Source: Liolophura sinensis (Eukaryota > Mollusca > Polyplacophora > Chitonida > Chitonidae). Taken from it: a stretch of DNA of 64,000 bases. Where the stretch lies: positions 16,301,338 to 16,365,337 of the forward strand of contig NC_088302.1 of the NCBI RefSeq assembly GCF_032854445.1. Direction: 5' to 3'. The position numbers and the translations under genes were made by a program. The notes under the pieces are model-generated. The model had not been told where the DNA came from, did not search any database, and saw only the letters and a program-made list of their open reading frames with translations. Below are positions 1 through 12,026 of this stretch, piece by piece (the stretch's first letter is position 1; each line of letters opens with the position of its first letter).

Positions 1-681
1 GTGGGGACAAGCTGTCCTGCAATATGAGGTGTATGTCAGTCGTTCGGTCTAGTTTTTGATATCCTATCTTTCAATGTGCCATTAATTTACTGAGGGTGCT
101 GAAAGGAAGACGAGATTGACTTCTTCTTGTGTATGGCTTGTGATGTATAGTTTGTGTTTTTCTTTCTGGGTGCTGCCAGTTACTCTTTCCGTTTTGTGTT
201 TTCTCCGTATCTGTTCACAAAAGTTTTTCTACCCATGGTTGGATGACCTGATTACTTTGAATTTTACAACCAACTTCCTGGCATTCGTTTTAAGAAGCAG
301 TTGAAACCTGGGCGGGATATTCTGGTTCATCGTGAAGGCATACATGTACTGTTCCATAAAACAGTGCATGGCTTAGCATTGTGATATCAGTACAAAACAG
401 GCTGCAGTAAGGCCAGAGATTTGTTTATATTTTGTTGTCTAAATACTGAAAAATGACATGTGTACTTACATGTCAGCATTCAGTCACACAATTCCGTTCT
501 GGGCCAACAGTTAACATTTCTGTCCGATTTTCACTCTGGCGATGTTAAAGTAGGGGCTATAACTACAAATTTGTGGTTGAAAACTGACATTTATCTAGAT
601 GAAAGCCTCATTACACTGTTACTTTGGGTCATGGTTGCTCTGACTTGAGATTGTGTTCATGAGTTTTTCTTTGCTTTCCAG
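1..681 (+). other. Intron of PSMA4 (partial)
   Basis: This stretch ends in a splice acceptor just before the first recognisable PSMA4 exon at 682. I found no proteasome-like coding sequence in it and no repeat that I recognise, so I read it as the 3' part of an intron. Confidence 0.6.
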
Positions 682-2552
<1,871 letters not shown>

Positions 2553-3685
2553 TTTCATGTCAGAACTTTACAATTTCTTTGTACTGTTATTTTGTCAGTT
2601 GTCGCAAACTTTCATCAAGTGCTGTTGTCTGGCCCCTTTTATTTGTTGAGAAAGAACAGAAGTTTTTACATGTACCTCTGGCTGTAATTTGTCTTGGTAA
2701 AAGTGCACAGCCGTAGCTAGATAGTTTTGAAGAAATTTCCAAGCGTAGACACCATTGTTTTGGCATGTGTTTAATTTACTGGAAAGGAAAAGTAGCACGT
2801 TACTTGCATCCTCAAAGCATTTGCAGTCATGTCACTGTGACATTTTGATTTTGGAATTGTCATAAGAAACTAACTATCTCTAAACTGGATGTTTGCAAGA
2901 AAACAAAGTCAGGATCTACAAAGTAAACTATCGCAGTTTAATACTACAGGGGCCGATTCCACAAATCTATTTCATAGGTCAAATTTTAAGATCATATCAC
3001 AAACGCTTAAGTTGTGGTTGTGAAAATTGAAATTTTGTAGCAGTGGTCTTGAGACAGCATTTATGCAGTGGTCAATGTTTTAATTTCTAGTGCCTAATAA
3101 TAACCTCTAAAACCTTATTTCACATGTCAGGAATGGCTTTGGCGAAATTGGTACCAAGATTGTAATAGTTTATAAAATTTCCTGCTGTTACACAAGTCAA
3201 ATTGTTTTTGTTCAATCAGATAAAGCTGTCCGTCTGCTGATAAATGACCCATGGTAGATGGATTGAAATTAGCATAGCACTACAGAATCGTCCATAAGCT
3301 TTTCTGGTAGTTAATCTTCAATTTTACTATGAATTTTCAGTCAAAAGGCTTGCTTGATCCAGTCTTCTTTTACAGACCAATTCTTCACTAAGTCTTAAAA
3401 AGTCTTCGAATGGAATGGCATTATTGGTGGAATACTTTGTGCTGAATTCAAAATAATGGGTGCATTTATGTCAACAAAGTGACATGTGGCAAACTTCACT
3501 TTCCCGCAGTATGTCAATTTTATTCAATGAAAACACGTGTACCCTAAGGAAGAGAGCTACTTGTAATTTGTGACCCCAGCCCCATCGGTCCTTGTCAAGA
3601 CGGCCATACTTATTGCTTGTTATGAATTTCTTTTTCATGACACATTACTTCTCTAAAAGAATGTCGTGCTATTCATGTCAATAAA
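2553..3685 (+). other. PSMA4 3' UTR and possible poly(A) signal
   Basis: After the stop codon there is no coding signal. The first canonical AATAAA on the + strand that I noticed is at 3680-3685, which would give a 3' UTR of about 1.1 kb. A shorter UTR using a variant signal cannot be excluded. Confidence 0.35.
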
Positions 3686-3831
3686 CACATGTATGGAGTT
3701 TTTGATTTCGTGTTCAGACCTTTGGAAAATTGACTTTATCGACGATACAAATTTTGTCATGAGGCAATTTTATATGGGATGTTAGCACCGTACGTCCTCA
3801 TCTCAAGAAATAATTGTACTTGTGTCTTACG

Positions 3832-4140
3832 TTAAACATATGATCTTTTATATTGATTTCTTGTTTTAATTATATTTGCTGAACTAACACTTGGGAAGAA
3901 CCAAGGTTCATTCTGTTCACGGCCATTAATTGAGAAGATTGTCCAGTTCCTGTCAGCCACAGCACATGGGGTAAGATGACCATCCGAAATAGTTTGGCAG
4001 TTTTGTTGGCTTGCCAGAGTAGTCTGGAGCAGCCTGTTGAGCTCTTTACGTGATAATGGCGTTACTACGGTATGAGGATTTCCCCAAAAGTGTGACATAC
4101 AGGCTATACTGTATAGTAAAATCAGTTTGCAGGCTGACAT
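3832..4140 (-). CDS. Hypothetical small ORF, possible secreted peptide
   Basis: The open frame extends upstream to 4233, but the methionine at 4138-4140 is followed by a hydrophobic run (residues about 5-13, KLILLYSIA) that resembles a signal peptide. About 85 polar residues follow, with three cysteines in all after the hydrophobic run. I recognise no family. The base before this ATG at -3 is C, which is a weak start context, and no splice sites or promoter support it. It may be chance open sequence. Confidence 0.2.
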   Translation of the reverse strand: MSACKLILLYSIACMSHFWGNPHTVVTPLSRKELNRLLQTTLASQQNCQTISDGHLTPCAVADRNWTIFSINGREQNEPWFFPSVSSANIIKTRNQYKRSYV

Positions 4141-4590
4141 GAGTAGGCCTTTATAAATTATTGTACTTAACAAAAATGTAAAGTCAGGAAGCAACGTTTC
4201 ATTTTTGTCGATATTGTTAAGATCCCGGGACATTAAAATATAAACAGCTCTAAAATGCGAGCTCAGGGTAAGCTGAATTTTGATAAAATCTAAAAAGTGG
4301 ATTTTTTACAACTGGTCAAACAAAAGTACAAACCCACGAGATTATTAAGGTGAAATAGGTGATGTAATGCACTGAAATATTTTGCATACAATTACATTGA
4401 TTTATATACCGATATTTTGAAAACGAAAAAAACGCTGTTAATACACAGTAATAGAATACATGTAAGTGGATTACAAATATTAACATGTCTATATACAGTT
4501 GTACCGCGACTCCTTTACTAAACGTAGTAGTATGATTTAGTTATCGAGCTGAGTTTAGCCGTTACATTATGATGAGTTCAAGTCCAACTT

Positions 4591-4655
4591 ATCGCTACGA
4601 TATGGCTGCAAAATTGCCGATGTGGCGTTAAGCAATAATCATTCATTCATGCTGG
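4591..4655 (-). repeat. Fragment of a short interspersed repeat (family D)
   Basis: On the - strand it reads GAATGATTATTGCTTAACGC and continues into a GGCAAT...GCAGCCAT block. The same block occurs on the + strand at 12715-12820 and 37580-37685, so this is a dispersed repeat of at least three copies in the window. The family is not identified. Confidence 0.55.
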
Positions 4656-4866
4656 CTTTCCACTCTTGTTGCCACAATGTAACGTTGGTTTCGGTCCACC
4701 TGAATATGTTACTCTCATGTTATGATGTTATTTGTTATTGTCACATATCATTGCTGGAGAATATATTCACGTCGCGTCAATCGCCCTCTGAACAACATCA
4801 AAGATGAAAAATACCATCTACATGTAATTCCACTGGCCAAAAAATATCGCCTCCGGCACTGAATTG

Positions 4867-5100
4867 GAAAACAGGCTCAGGGATCACGAAATAATCTTAG
4901 ACTTAAGCCAAAATTTCAAATCACATTAAACTTGTTATTTCCTAAGTAACAAGGTCAAATATTGTTTGATAACGTAAATACTGGTTAAGTTGTTAAAAAA
5001 AAAAAACAAATTTCAGCTAAGATAACACAAGGAACATACCAAGCTTAATGATTTTGACTTCAGTGTAAGATGGCTTCGTGATTCTTAGGCCTGGTATCTT
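4867..5100. repeat. Diverged copy of a block also found at 31611-31815 and 56470-56675
   Basis: The stretch around ATCTTAGACTTAA, AAAATTTCAAATCAC and TTGTTATTTC...TAACAAGGTC is shared in the same order with a block upstream of the TRIM leader exons at 31.6 kb and 56.5 kb. Similarity continues patchily to the GGCTTCGTGA region. It lies outside the recent 24.8-kb duplication and is much more diverged, so it comes from an older copying event. Confidence 0.6.
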
Positions 5101-5132
5101 CAGTCTCGTTCTCCTCTCCACAGTGTCACTAC

Positions 5133-5670
5133 TAGAGTTCAAGTCATCAGTCATACCTTCCGTTAATACATATATCTTGGACTTAAAATATTTCCACAAA
5201 GAACACACTCCTCCTTCACGGATCGGAATCAAATCACGACGAAAGACTGATTCCGAAATATTTCACTGGTGAAAATCTTTTCAGTCGGCAAGAAGACACA
5301 CGCTGTTCTTTCAGGAGTTAACTTACATTAACCACACTGGGCTGCCGGACTGTCCCTTGGCTCCTTTAAATACTATAAAGCTCTTATTGAAGTGTACACA
5401 ATTAAGTCATCAGTCGGGCCTTCCCTTGATACCTGTATAATAAAAATATGTCCGCAAAGGACATATTCTCCTTCAGGAATCGGCGTCAAAACTCGACAAA
5501 ACGTCGATTCAGAAATATTCCACTTTCGGGAATACACCGAAAATCTTTTGAGTCAGCAAGAAGATATATACGCTGTCCTTTCAGGAATGAGCTTCCATTA
5601 ACCGTACTGGACTGCTTGACTGTCACTAGGTTCCTTTCAATACCATAAAACTCTTCGGGAAGTGTACACG
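5133..5670. repeat. Diverged tandem duplication, two units of about 265 bp
   Basis: Unit one (about 5133-5403) and unit two (about 5404-5670) share CATCAGTC, the TCCGAAATATT/TCAGAAATATT block, GAAAATCTTTTCAGTC/GAAAATCTTTTGAGTC, CAAGAAGA, CTGT(T/C)CTTTCAGGA and the ending GAAGTGTACACRATTAA, in the same order. No intact reading frame is common to both units. Function unknown. Confidence 0.7.
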
Positions 5671-6240
5671 ATTAACGAGTCTCGAAAGTTTCGCAACTTT
5701 TTTCACATCCTATAAACTGCGTGTTAAGAAATGAAAACCAACCGCTTCTTGAATCCTTTAATGCATGTCTACCTCTTTAATCGTGAGTGGAGTGAAAATG
5801 AAAGTTCGGGTTTTCAGTTCCGTACATGTTTTATGCGAAAACTATGAAATAACACTCTGATATTAATCATTTACGTATTTTCACAGTGCAAATAAAACAT
5901 GGCTATACAGCCAGAGAAGTAATCAGACGCTTTGTACAAATGGCAAATGTATGGCCTTGTACGATGTTTAATAATATCTGTTTAAGTTAATCCAGATTTT
6001 GATGCAAGATTTGGCCACTAACACTGTTATAATATCGGAAGTAACGTATCATTATCAGATCAATGAAAGGAAACGAATAAAATTAATGTGATATTTGGCA
6101 TCTGGTCACACATGGCTAATGCACAATGGCCACTGGGTATTTTTCGCGTCAGCCAGCACTGGGAATCTGAAATACACTCCATCATCCTGCTCTGGTCACA
6201 GCTGCCATTTTATAAACCCAAATACAAAAATCTTTTGGGT

Positions 6241-6460
6241 GGACCTCCGTGGCCGAGTGGTTTGTAGCAATCTAGCCATAACACAATGACTCAGCAGCCT
6301 CTCGTCAGTGAGATTACTGTGAGCTGAAGTCCAGTTCATGCCGGCTTTCCTCTCTTGTGCGTGGCAGGGCCTTCCAGCAATCTGCGGATGGCCGTGAGTT
6401 ACCCCCATTATGATGACTGCCGTCGAATAAGTGAAATGTTTTTGCAGCAATAAAGTGTAG
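6241..6460 (+). repeat. SINE family A, near full length
   Basis: A tRNA-like head begins GGACCTCCGTGGCCGAGTGG, which carries a box A. A box-B-like GAGCTGAAGTCCAG follows, then the family body (CTGCGGATGGCCGTGAGTTA) and the end GTGAAATG. This pol III-derived family is dispersed through the whole window in both orientations. Confidence 0.85.
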
Positions 6461-6463
6461 CAT

Positions 6464-6715
6464 ATTTATTTATTTTTTTGATTGGTGTTTTACGCCATAT
6501 TCAAAAATATTTCACTTGTCTGACATCGACCAGCATTATGATGGGAGGAAACTGGACACAGCCCGGAAGAAAGTCACTACAGGTTGCCTGTAGACCTCCT
6601 CACGTACGAGAGGAAGCAAGCATGAGCTGGACTTGAGCTCATACCGATCGCATTGTCGAGAGGCTGCTGGGTCATTGTGCTGCGCTAACAAGCTAACGAC
6701 CAGACCATGGAGACC
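6464..6715 (-). repeat. SINE family A, near full length, inverted to the previous copy
   Basis: It starts on the + strand with the A/T tail (TTTATTTATT) and GATTGGTGTTTTACGCC. It runs through the family body to the degraded tRNA-like head at GCTAACGACCAGACCATGG. It lies tail to tail with the copy at 6241-6460, a few bases away, so the pair could form a long imperfect hairpin. Confidence 0.85.
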
Positions 6716-7631
6716 ACCACGAAGGTTATCTGATAAAGACTTATATATACATGAATGAATGAATGCGCATTAAGGAAAACTAATCTATGGAAATGTCACT
6801 AACAGCCTATATATACATATATCTATGTATATTAAAAAAATTAACTTACGTGAATTTCACCAGTACTCTGCACCATTGTATACATTATATATTCATTATA
6901 ATTCCCGTTTTATTCCCGCCTTGTATATCGTTATATTATTTTTCATCAAACTGACATGCGTGCAAAATATTGATGAAATAAAATAAAATGAATTGAATAT
7001 TGAAAACGAAAAATTAAAATATAATACAGGCATGAAAACTGATGCCATTCTTGATCCATTGTTGAACATAATATTCATTGTCACCGTAAATGGCGTTATC
7101 TAAGGCTAAGACTGCACGTATGTTAAACACCGACTTATAATAAGAAGCCCAACCCATAATACTTTGCTCCACTGAAACTTACTCTCCATTTTAACAGCTG
7201 ACAAGTTAAAATCATAAAGTATATGTATACTGGGACTGGTAACTCATCTACGAGTTTTCTTCTTGAGGATAAGTCCAGTTAAATTAAGCCCATGCCATAA
7301 TGTCTGCTGTGTTACAGACTGTGCCAGTGTGTGTTTCTCTGCTGGATAAGTACATGGTTCTGGACATGCACTAGTCTGGCCATATCTAAAACCCGCCTTT
7401 TCAGCATATATTGCACGTATTTATAAGTACACCAACACAGTTTTCGTAAAATGGTCGATGTGCAGTTTGCTTATGCCCTCCAGAAAATAGTCACTTAGTA
7501 AAGTTGATTCATAGAGGTTATACTCCTATACTTTTGTCTATTTTCAACATCAGAACATTGTTAGCCTGAACAATTGAGACGAATTGTCGCTGTTAAAGGG
7601 TGTTGCTTATGAAATCGATTAAATATATAAA
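6716..7631. other. Intergenic, no gene seen
   Basis: AT-rich sequence between the SINE pair and the end of the first TRIM gene. It presumably includes the 3' UTR of that - strand gene. I see no clear poly(A) signal and no coding frame. Confidence 0.5.
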
Positions 7632-8879
7632 TTATTGACGGAAACTTGGTTTGTTCAGGATTTTTTGCCTCTGTGTGTTCATGTAGCCCACGCCAGCGTT
7701 TATGAAATCCGTAAGTCTTTTGTTTATAGCAGCAGTAAATGCTTTCAGTGTTTTGCTTGGACTTTCTGGGAGGCGGTTTGCAGCGGCAGGTTGGAATCCG
7801 AAATGTCCAAACCTATAATGTTGATCCTCACATTGTCCATAATTTATATGTGGGTTATGAATGTGAACTTTCTTATTCAGGACTTGTTCTGGACAAAGGC
7901 TCTGTTTTCTGGCCAGGGAATATGTCTCTAAAATCTCCACATCAGTGCCTACATTCAGTACATTCGTCAGATATTCCCGAAAGCTCTTGATCTGCTTACA
8001 GCGTTTCTCTGCCTCTCCTTCGTCCGCCGTCATTTGTTTGGAGAATGTAGCATTTTGTTCATTTATCTGGTTGATTGCTTCTTTTTTAAGAGATTTCAAG
8101 TACATAACTGTTTCGTTAAAAATCGTCTCAATTTCCTGGACGTGGTGTTCAGAACACTTCTTTCCTTTTTCCTTGTCTTCAATAGCCGAGCGCTTCATCA
8201 TTTTAGCATGTTCTAACTGATCCTTTAGAAAGGACAGTGACTCTTTCATCTTCGACTTGCGTTCTTTGGCAGCCTCCTGGAATGCAATACAGTGGTGCTG
8301 GTGATGATCTAATGCCTTGCAATCTCGACACACTGGTTTCTCACAAACAGTGCAGTAATAGCGAACGTTTTCCTCAGGATGTTCCGAGCACGGGAATCCC
8401 GCCTTCGCCGACGTTTCTTCATCCACTCCACTTCTGACAAGTTGATCGATAGAAATGACTTTGTGTTTTACAGTTTGTCGTGTCATTCCATGGACCCCGG
8501 TGCATTTTTCACACAAATAATCCGAGCAGTCGATACATTTGGACACGGCTTTTTCTGTTTTTCCTGTGGACAAGCAAAATGAACAAGTGTGGCCGGCATC
8601 AGTGTCAGCGAAGAAGTCCAACAGACTGTTCATGAAGAAGTTGGTCTTGAAGCCCGTGTCGGTGTCGGTGGGAACATCAGTGGGTTGTCTGCAGTTGGGA
8701 CAAGGAAACGAACCGTTCTTGGCAGAACGGTCCACGTGATCCTTCAGACATTTCAGACAGAAGGTGTGGAGACATGGCAAAAGTTTGGGAGTTTTGAACT
8801 TTTCCAAGCATATTGAACACGTGAGAAATTTCTCTTCCACTACCTCTCCGCTGAAGTGTTTCAAACCATGAGATGCCAT
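7632..8879 (-). CDS. TRIM-like protein 1 (RING, two B-boxes, coiled coil), 415 aa
   Basis: A probable E3 ubiquitin ligase of the tripartite-motif type. The RING is complete with C3HC4 ligands C21, C24, C36, H38, C41, C44, C60 and C63. B-box 1 has C99, C102, C115, C118, C123, C126, H130 and H139. B-box 2 starts at C164/H167 and continues C176, C179, C184, C187 and H192/H195. A charged helical region at about 200-320 is the expected coiled coil. After the conserved SLARKQSLCPEQ there is a segment at 333-377 with no match in the other copies, then a conserved tail (LKAFTAAINKRLTDFINAGV). There is no B30.2, NHL or other C-terminal domain. A splice acceptor lies 17 bp before the ATG (AG at 8897-8898), and the leader exon is at 10711. 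The duplication edge cuts this gene in its RING near 8667. The substrate is unknown and an antiviral role is inference. Confidence 0.93.
   Translation of the reverse strand: MASHGLKHFSGEVVEEKFLTCSICLEKFKTPKLLPCLHTFCLKCLKDHVDRSAKNGSFPCPNCRQPTDVPTDTDTGFKTNFFMNSLLDFFADTDAGHTCSFCLSTGKTEKAVSKCIDCSDYLCEKCTGVHGMTRQTVKHKVISIDQLVRSGVDEETSAKAGFPCSEHPEENVRYYCTVCEKPVCRDCKALDHHQHHCIAFQEAAKERKSKMKESLSFLKDQLEHAKMMKRSAIEDKEKGKKCSEHHVQEIETIFNETVMYLKSLKKEAINQINEQNATFSKQMTADEGEAEKRCKQIKSFREYLTNVLNVGTDVEILETYSLARKQSLCPEQVLNKKVHIHNPHINYGQCEDQHYRFGHFGFQPAAANRLPESPSKTLKAFTAAINKRLTDFINAGVGYMNTQRQKILNKPSFRQ
7749..7883 (-). other. Variable C-terminal segment of TRIM-like protein 1
   Basis: Codons 333-377 lie between the conserved LCPEQ end of the coil and the conserved tail. 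The segment is rich in His, Asn and Tyr and cannot be aligned with the equivalent segment of the other four genes. Confidence 0.6.
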
Positions 8880-9516
8880 TCTTCTTGATGTCTGATCTAA
8901 ATGTAAATCGTATAAAAATGAAATTGGTAATTTTTGTCAATCCTATGTATACTACACAGTGTACAGTTTGCCGGAACCGGGGACTTTACTGAAGGTAACT
9001 TGCATCATATTCCGAAATTGCACTGAGAACCATTCAGAGCCTCTGGAGGGTAAGAATAAATATAAATATATGTAAACATAATGAGAAGTTAATACCAAAC
9101 TTAATTGGTAATATAGGCCTACTTTCGAATCACTGGTCCCCGGTCTTAAAACATCCATTCGACTCAAATCCAGATTTCATTAGGAACCGTTATTATGAGT
9201 GTAATATGAAGGGCCGACCTTTTTACATAATAAGTGGATTATTATGAAATTGTAATGCCTTTACACTGTACAACAAATAGTTTGGAAACGGGGAAGCCTC
9301 ACCACACTGAAATTAAAGCCGATAAATATGTGAAACATTTGTTTCATTGGCCACTGAATATTAGTCACTTCATACTAACTGCTGTGGATGCCTGTGGTCT
9401 GAAAATATTACAGATTTATCTGGACAAGGCTAGGTGGATATACCCAAACAGTGACTGACCCTTCTTTATGAATCCTTTTTTTTTCTTCAATTTATCTGTT
9501 CAACAAATAGTAAGTA

Positions 9517-9688
9517 CAGTTCCTCTCCAGTCGTACGTGGGAAGGTTTGCCAGCAACCTGGGGATGGTCGTGGGTTTCCTCCGGGCTCTGCCCGGTTTCC
9601 TCCTACCATAATGCTGGCCGCCGTCGTATACGTGAAATATTCTTGAGTACGACGTAAAACATCAATCAAATAAATAAATAAATAAATA
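9517..9688 (+). repeat. SINE family A, 5'-truncated
   Basis: It contains GTCGTACGTGGGAAGG, GGATGGTCGTGGGTTTCCTC, GCTGGCCGCCGTCGTATACG and the ATAAATAAATA tail. The tRNA-like head is missing. The unit 2 counterpart is at 34361-34534 and its tail is two tetranucleotides longer. Confidence 0.85.
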
Positions 9689-10169
9689 GTAAGTACAGTA
9701 TTTATACTCAACATTACAGACTTTTGATGCCAAGTGTATCCTTTTTCATCCCAATTGTTGTATTAATATTAACATAATTCTGAGGAACCTATCGTTGTTG
9801 TTTTTTCCTGACTATTTCGGCTGCACCCTCAACAGTTATTATTGTTTACTTCGCCCTGTTTATACCATTCATTATAGGGCACTCTCGTAGAATCACTCCA
9901 TTTCTTCATGAACCGATTCCGGGTTATATCTTCTTGTCCGGCAACAGTTCTCTATTATACAAGTCGTCAACTACATGTATATCGTACAGCGATAAGTTCA
10001 ATAAGGCCTCTGTCAACTTTTAAATAGCGTGCCTCCATTTTGTATGGCTTCGTTTCACGTGGCTATACCTACAGACATAGAATAATTTCAGTTTCTATTT
10101 ACTACGCTTAATACATGAAAAGCTTTGGCGCTGCCTTCCATGACATGATTGTCGAAGGATGACCAGCTG

Positions 10170-10465
10170 TATCTCTTCATCCTAATTATACGTGTGCAGA
10201 CGACATCTATGCTGTATGTTTCTCGCCACCATAAATGGGTCAGAGAGTATCATGCATGAGATCGAGGCTATGAACTTACCAACTGGTTGGTTAAGCGTTC
10301 ATTTAAACATGTCCAGTATTGATTTATATGTACAGCGGCTAGGTATACCCGTATATAGCTACTCCAATGTTTTATTCTTCTTTCCGGATATAAGTATAGT
10401 GAAAGTGGTTAGACCAAGCACTATTGTCGACCCGGTTTCAATATATTCTGACTGTGGCATATAAG
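10170..10465 (+). repeat. Possible LINE reverse-transcriptase remnant
   Basis: One frame reads YTCADDIYAVC, reminiscent of the (F/Y)ADD catalytic motif of non-LTR reverse transcriptases. Then comes MHEIEAMNLPTGWLSVHLNMS, like the helix and LN motif that usually follow. The similarity is short. The unit 2 copy is at 35018-35310. Confidence 0.3.
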
Positions 10466-10710
10466 CATGTAATTGAAGAGTTGGAATAAAATCCTAACAC
10501 GTTAATTTAGCAGAGGCTAAATTAACACAAACCTAAAACACGTATTGAGATGGTAGTGTGCCTCTACATCAAGGTTTTCCTAAACAGATATGCACTATCT
10601 CATCTTGTAAATGGAAAGGAGTAGGCCTATAGGTCATCAGCCACTTTGTGAGTCTGCAACGCAGGAAAGGCATAGTTACTTCAGAGACGTATAAATTATG
10701 ACCATCTTAC

Positions 10711-10801
10711 CTTTTTGTTACCTCTGAAAATTGTCCTCAGAGCAAAGAAGCATCGAGCGTTGCGCAGCTGGTGTACCAGATATGCAGCTATGATCACGTG
10801 A
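10711..10801 (-). promoter_or_regulatory. Leader exon and E-box promoter of TRIM-like gene 1
   Basis: On the - strand the segment ends in CAAAAAG followed by the donor GTAAGATGG. About 80 bp upstream is TGATCACGTGA (10791-10801), a CACGTG E-box inside a palindrome-like core. The same arrangement occurs upstream of the other TRIM copies, which is the reason for calling it a non-coding first exon and proximal promoter. The exact transcription start is not visible. Confidence 0.65.
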
Positions 10802-11068
10802 TGGAATTACCCTTGGACAATTATCCGTTACGACGGCAGGGTTTTAAGGACTGTCTCGGCATCACACGTGAAACATACGAGATGTCGTCTCTCTAGAACA
10901 TCAGTGCTCGAGGAGCGTCCATCACCAACCTGCCTTGGAATACACGTATATATATATATATAGCCTGAATCTGTGAACTAAGTAAAAGCCCCAGCCGAGT
11001 CAGACGACGATATTTCCCATTACTGGTTAAACGTGACAGATATATCAATCTGAGATTGCTCTGGAATC

Positions 11069-11110
11069 GGGGAAATTTCCATTGACCAAATCGAATTGAA
11101 AAGTAGGACT
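11069..11110 (-). promoter_or_regulatory. Upstream conserved block with a Rel/NF-kappaB-like site
   Basis: GGGGAAATTTCC at 11069-11080 fits a Rel/NF-kappaB-type consensus. TGAAAAGTAGGACT at 11097-11110 recurs upstream of the other TRIM leaders, 250-300 bp beyond the E-box. Only the second block is conserved across copies. The kappaB match is a single occurrence and could be chance. Confidence 0.4.
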
Positions 11111-11930
11111 CTAGCAGATAAGCCCAAGCTACATGTATATTTAACTGAGTCACGTGATCGAAATTCAACCGTTTTATACACGTGACAAGTTGCCATGGAT
11201 ATTACATTGTCTCTGTTGTCGCTTGCCTTACACTGTTCGCCTAGCGGTACAGGTTTGTGCTGACCCAGATTGGAAACACGATTATTGATTCCTCATCCAG
11301 GTGTTTCTGATTAATACTTATGGGGTTTTACACACAGTTCCTGCTTTTGATTTAACGGGGAGACAGCCGTGCAATCTCTAGTGTTTTGGTCAGCACTTGT
11401 TATTTTTGTTTGTTCTGTGCACATATATCTCTCACCAAAAACCGTGTATTCCGTGGTCCTGTTTTGTACACAGCACGGATGCAGCGGAAATATGTTTGAG
11501 AAATCGAACAAAATTATAATATTTTTGTTTACCATCATAAAAACTTGTTGTTTTCTGGCTAAAATATTGTCTATAACATCTTAAGACGAGTGCCAGAGCT
11601 GAATACTTTCACCGGAAACTCCTGAAACCTCATGACCTTTGCGGAGTGGATGGCGGCTTCCTCTGCTTCTGGTGTCAGCTGTTGGTAGGATGTAGGGCTT
11701 TCCTGACAAACAGTGTTTTTTGAGACCTTGTGTTTCATGAGTCTCCAAAGACTACTATGGAGATTATTATTTACACACCGGACTCTCCGGTTCCCTCTCA
11801 TCTGACTGCCGTATAATAAGCGAAATGTGCTTATTTTGTTTTTCTTGTGACATGGCGAGTCCATGCTGACAAAATGCTGCTGCCAATGGGGTATGATGTC
11901 TAAGACACCAAATATGGGTCACACACCATG

Positions 11931-12026
11931 TCTTTAACTTTCATCTTTAAAGTCTTTGGTTTGACTAGATTCGTGTACGATCCTAAGTATTCCGACTTCG
12001 AAGAGAACGCTCTAACCATTTCGTCA
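11931..12026 (-). repeat. tRNA-like SINE head fragment (family C)
   Basis: Read on the - strand it has ATGGTTAGAGCG, a box A-like stretch, and GGATCGTACACGAATC, a degraded box B, followed by GACTTTAAAGATGAAAG. The copy in unit 2 is at 36809-36904. It is too degraded to be a tRNA gene. Confidence 0.5.

Larger units (their letters stand above)
8897..10710 (-). other. 5' UTR intron of TRIM-like gene 1
   Basis: The acceptor reads TTTACATTTAG on the - strand just before ATCAGACATCAAGAAGAATG. The donor reads GTAAGATGGT at 10710-10701. The intron contains a SINE (9517-9688) and a weak reverse-transcriptase remnant (10170-10465). Otherwise nothing is recognisable. Confidence 0.6.

Noticed and set aside
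116-304. A 62-codon + frame before the first PSMA4 exon
   Set aside because: It has no resemblance to the proteasome N-terminal half and no matching splice sites.
8379-8582. A 67-codon + strand frame ([14 protein letters not shown]...) kept in all TRIM copies
   Set aside because: It is antisense to the B-box coding region, and its conservation is explained by the conserved TRIM strand.
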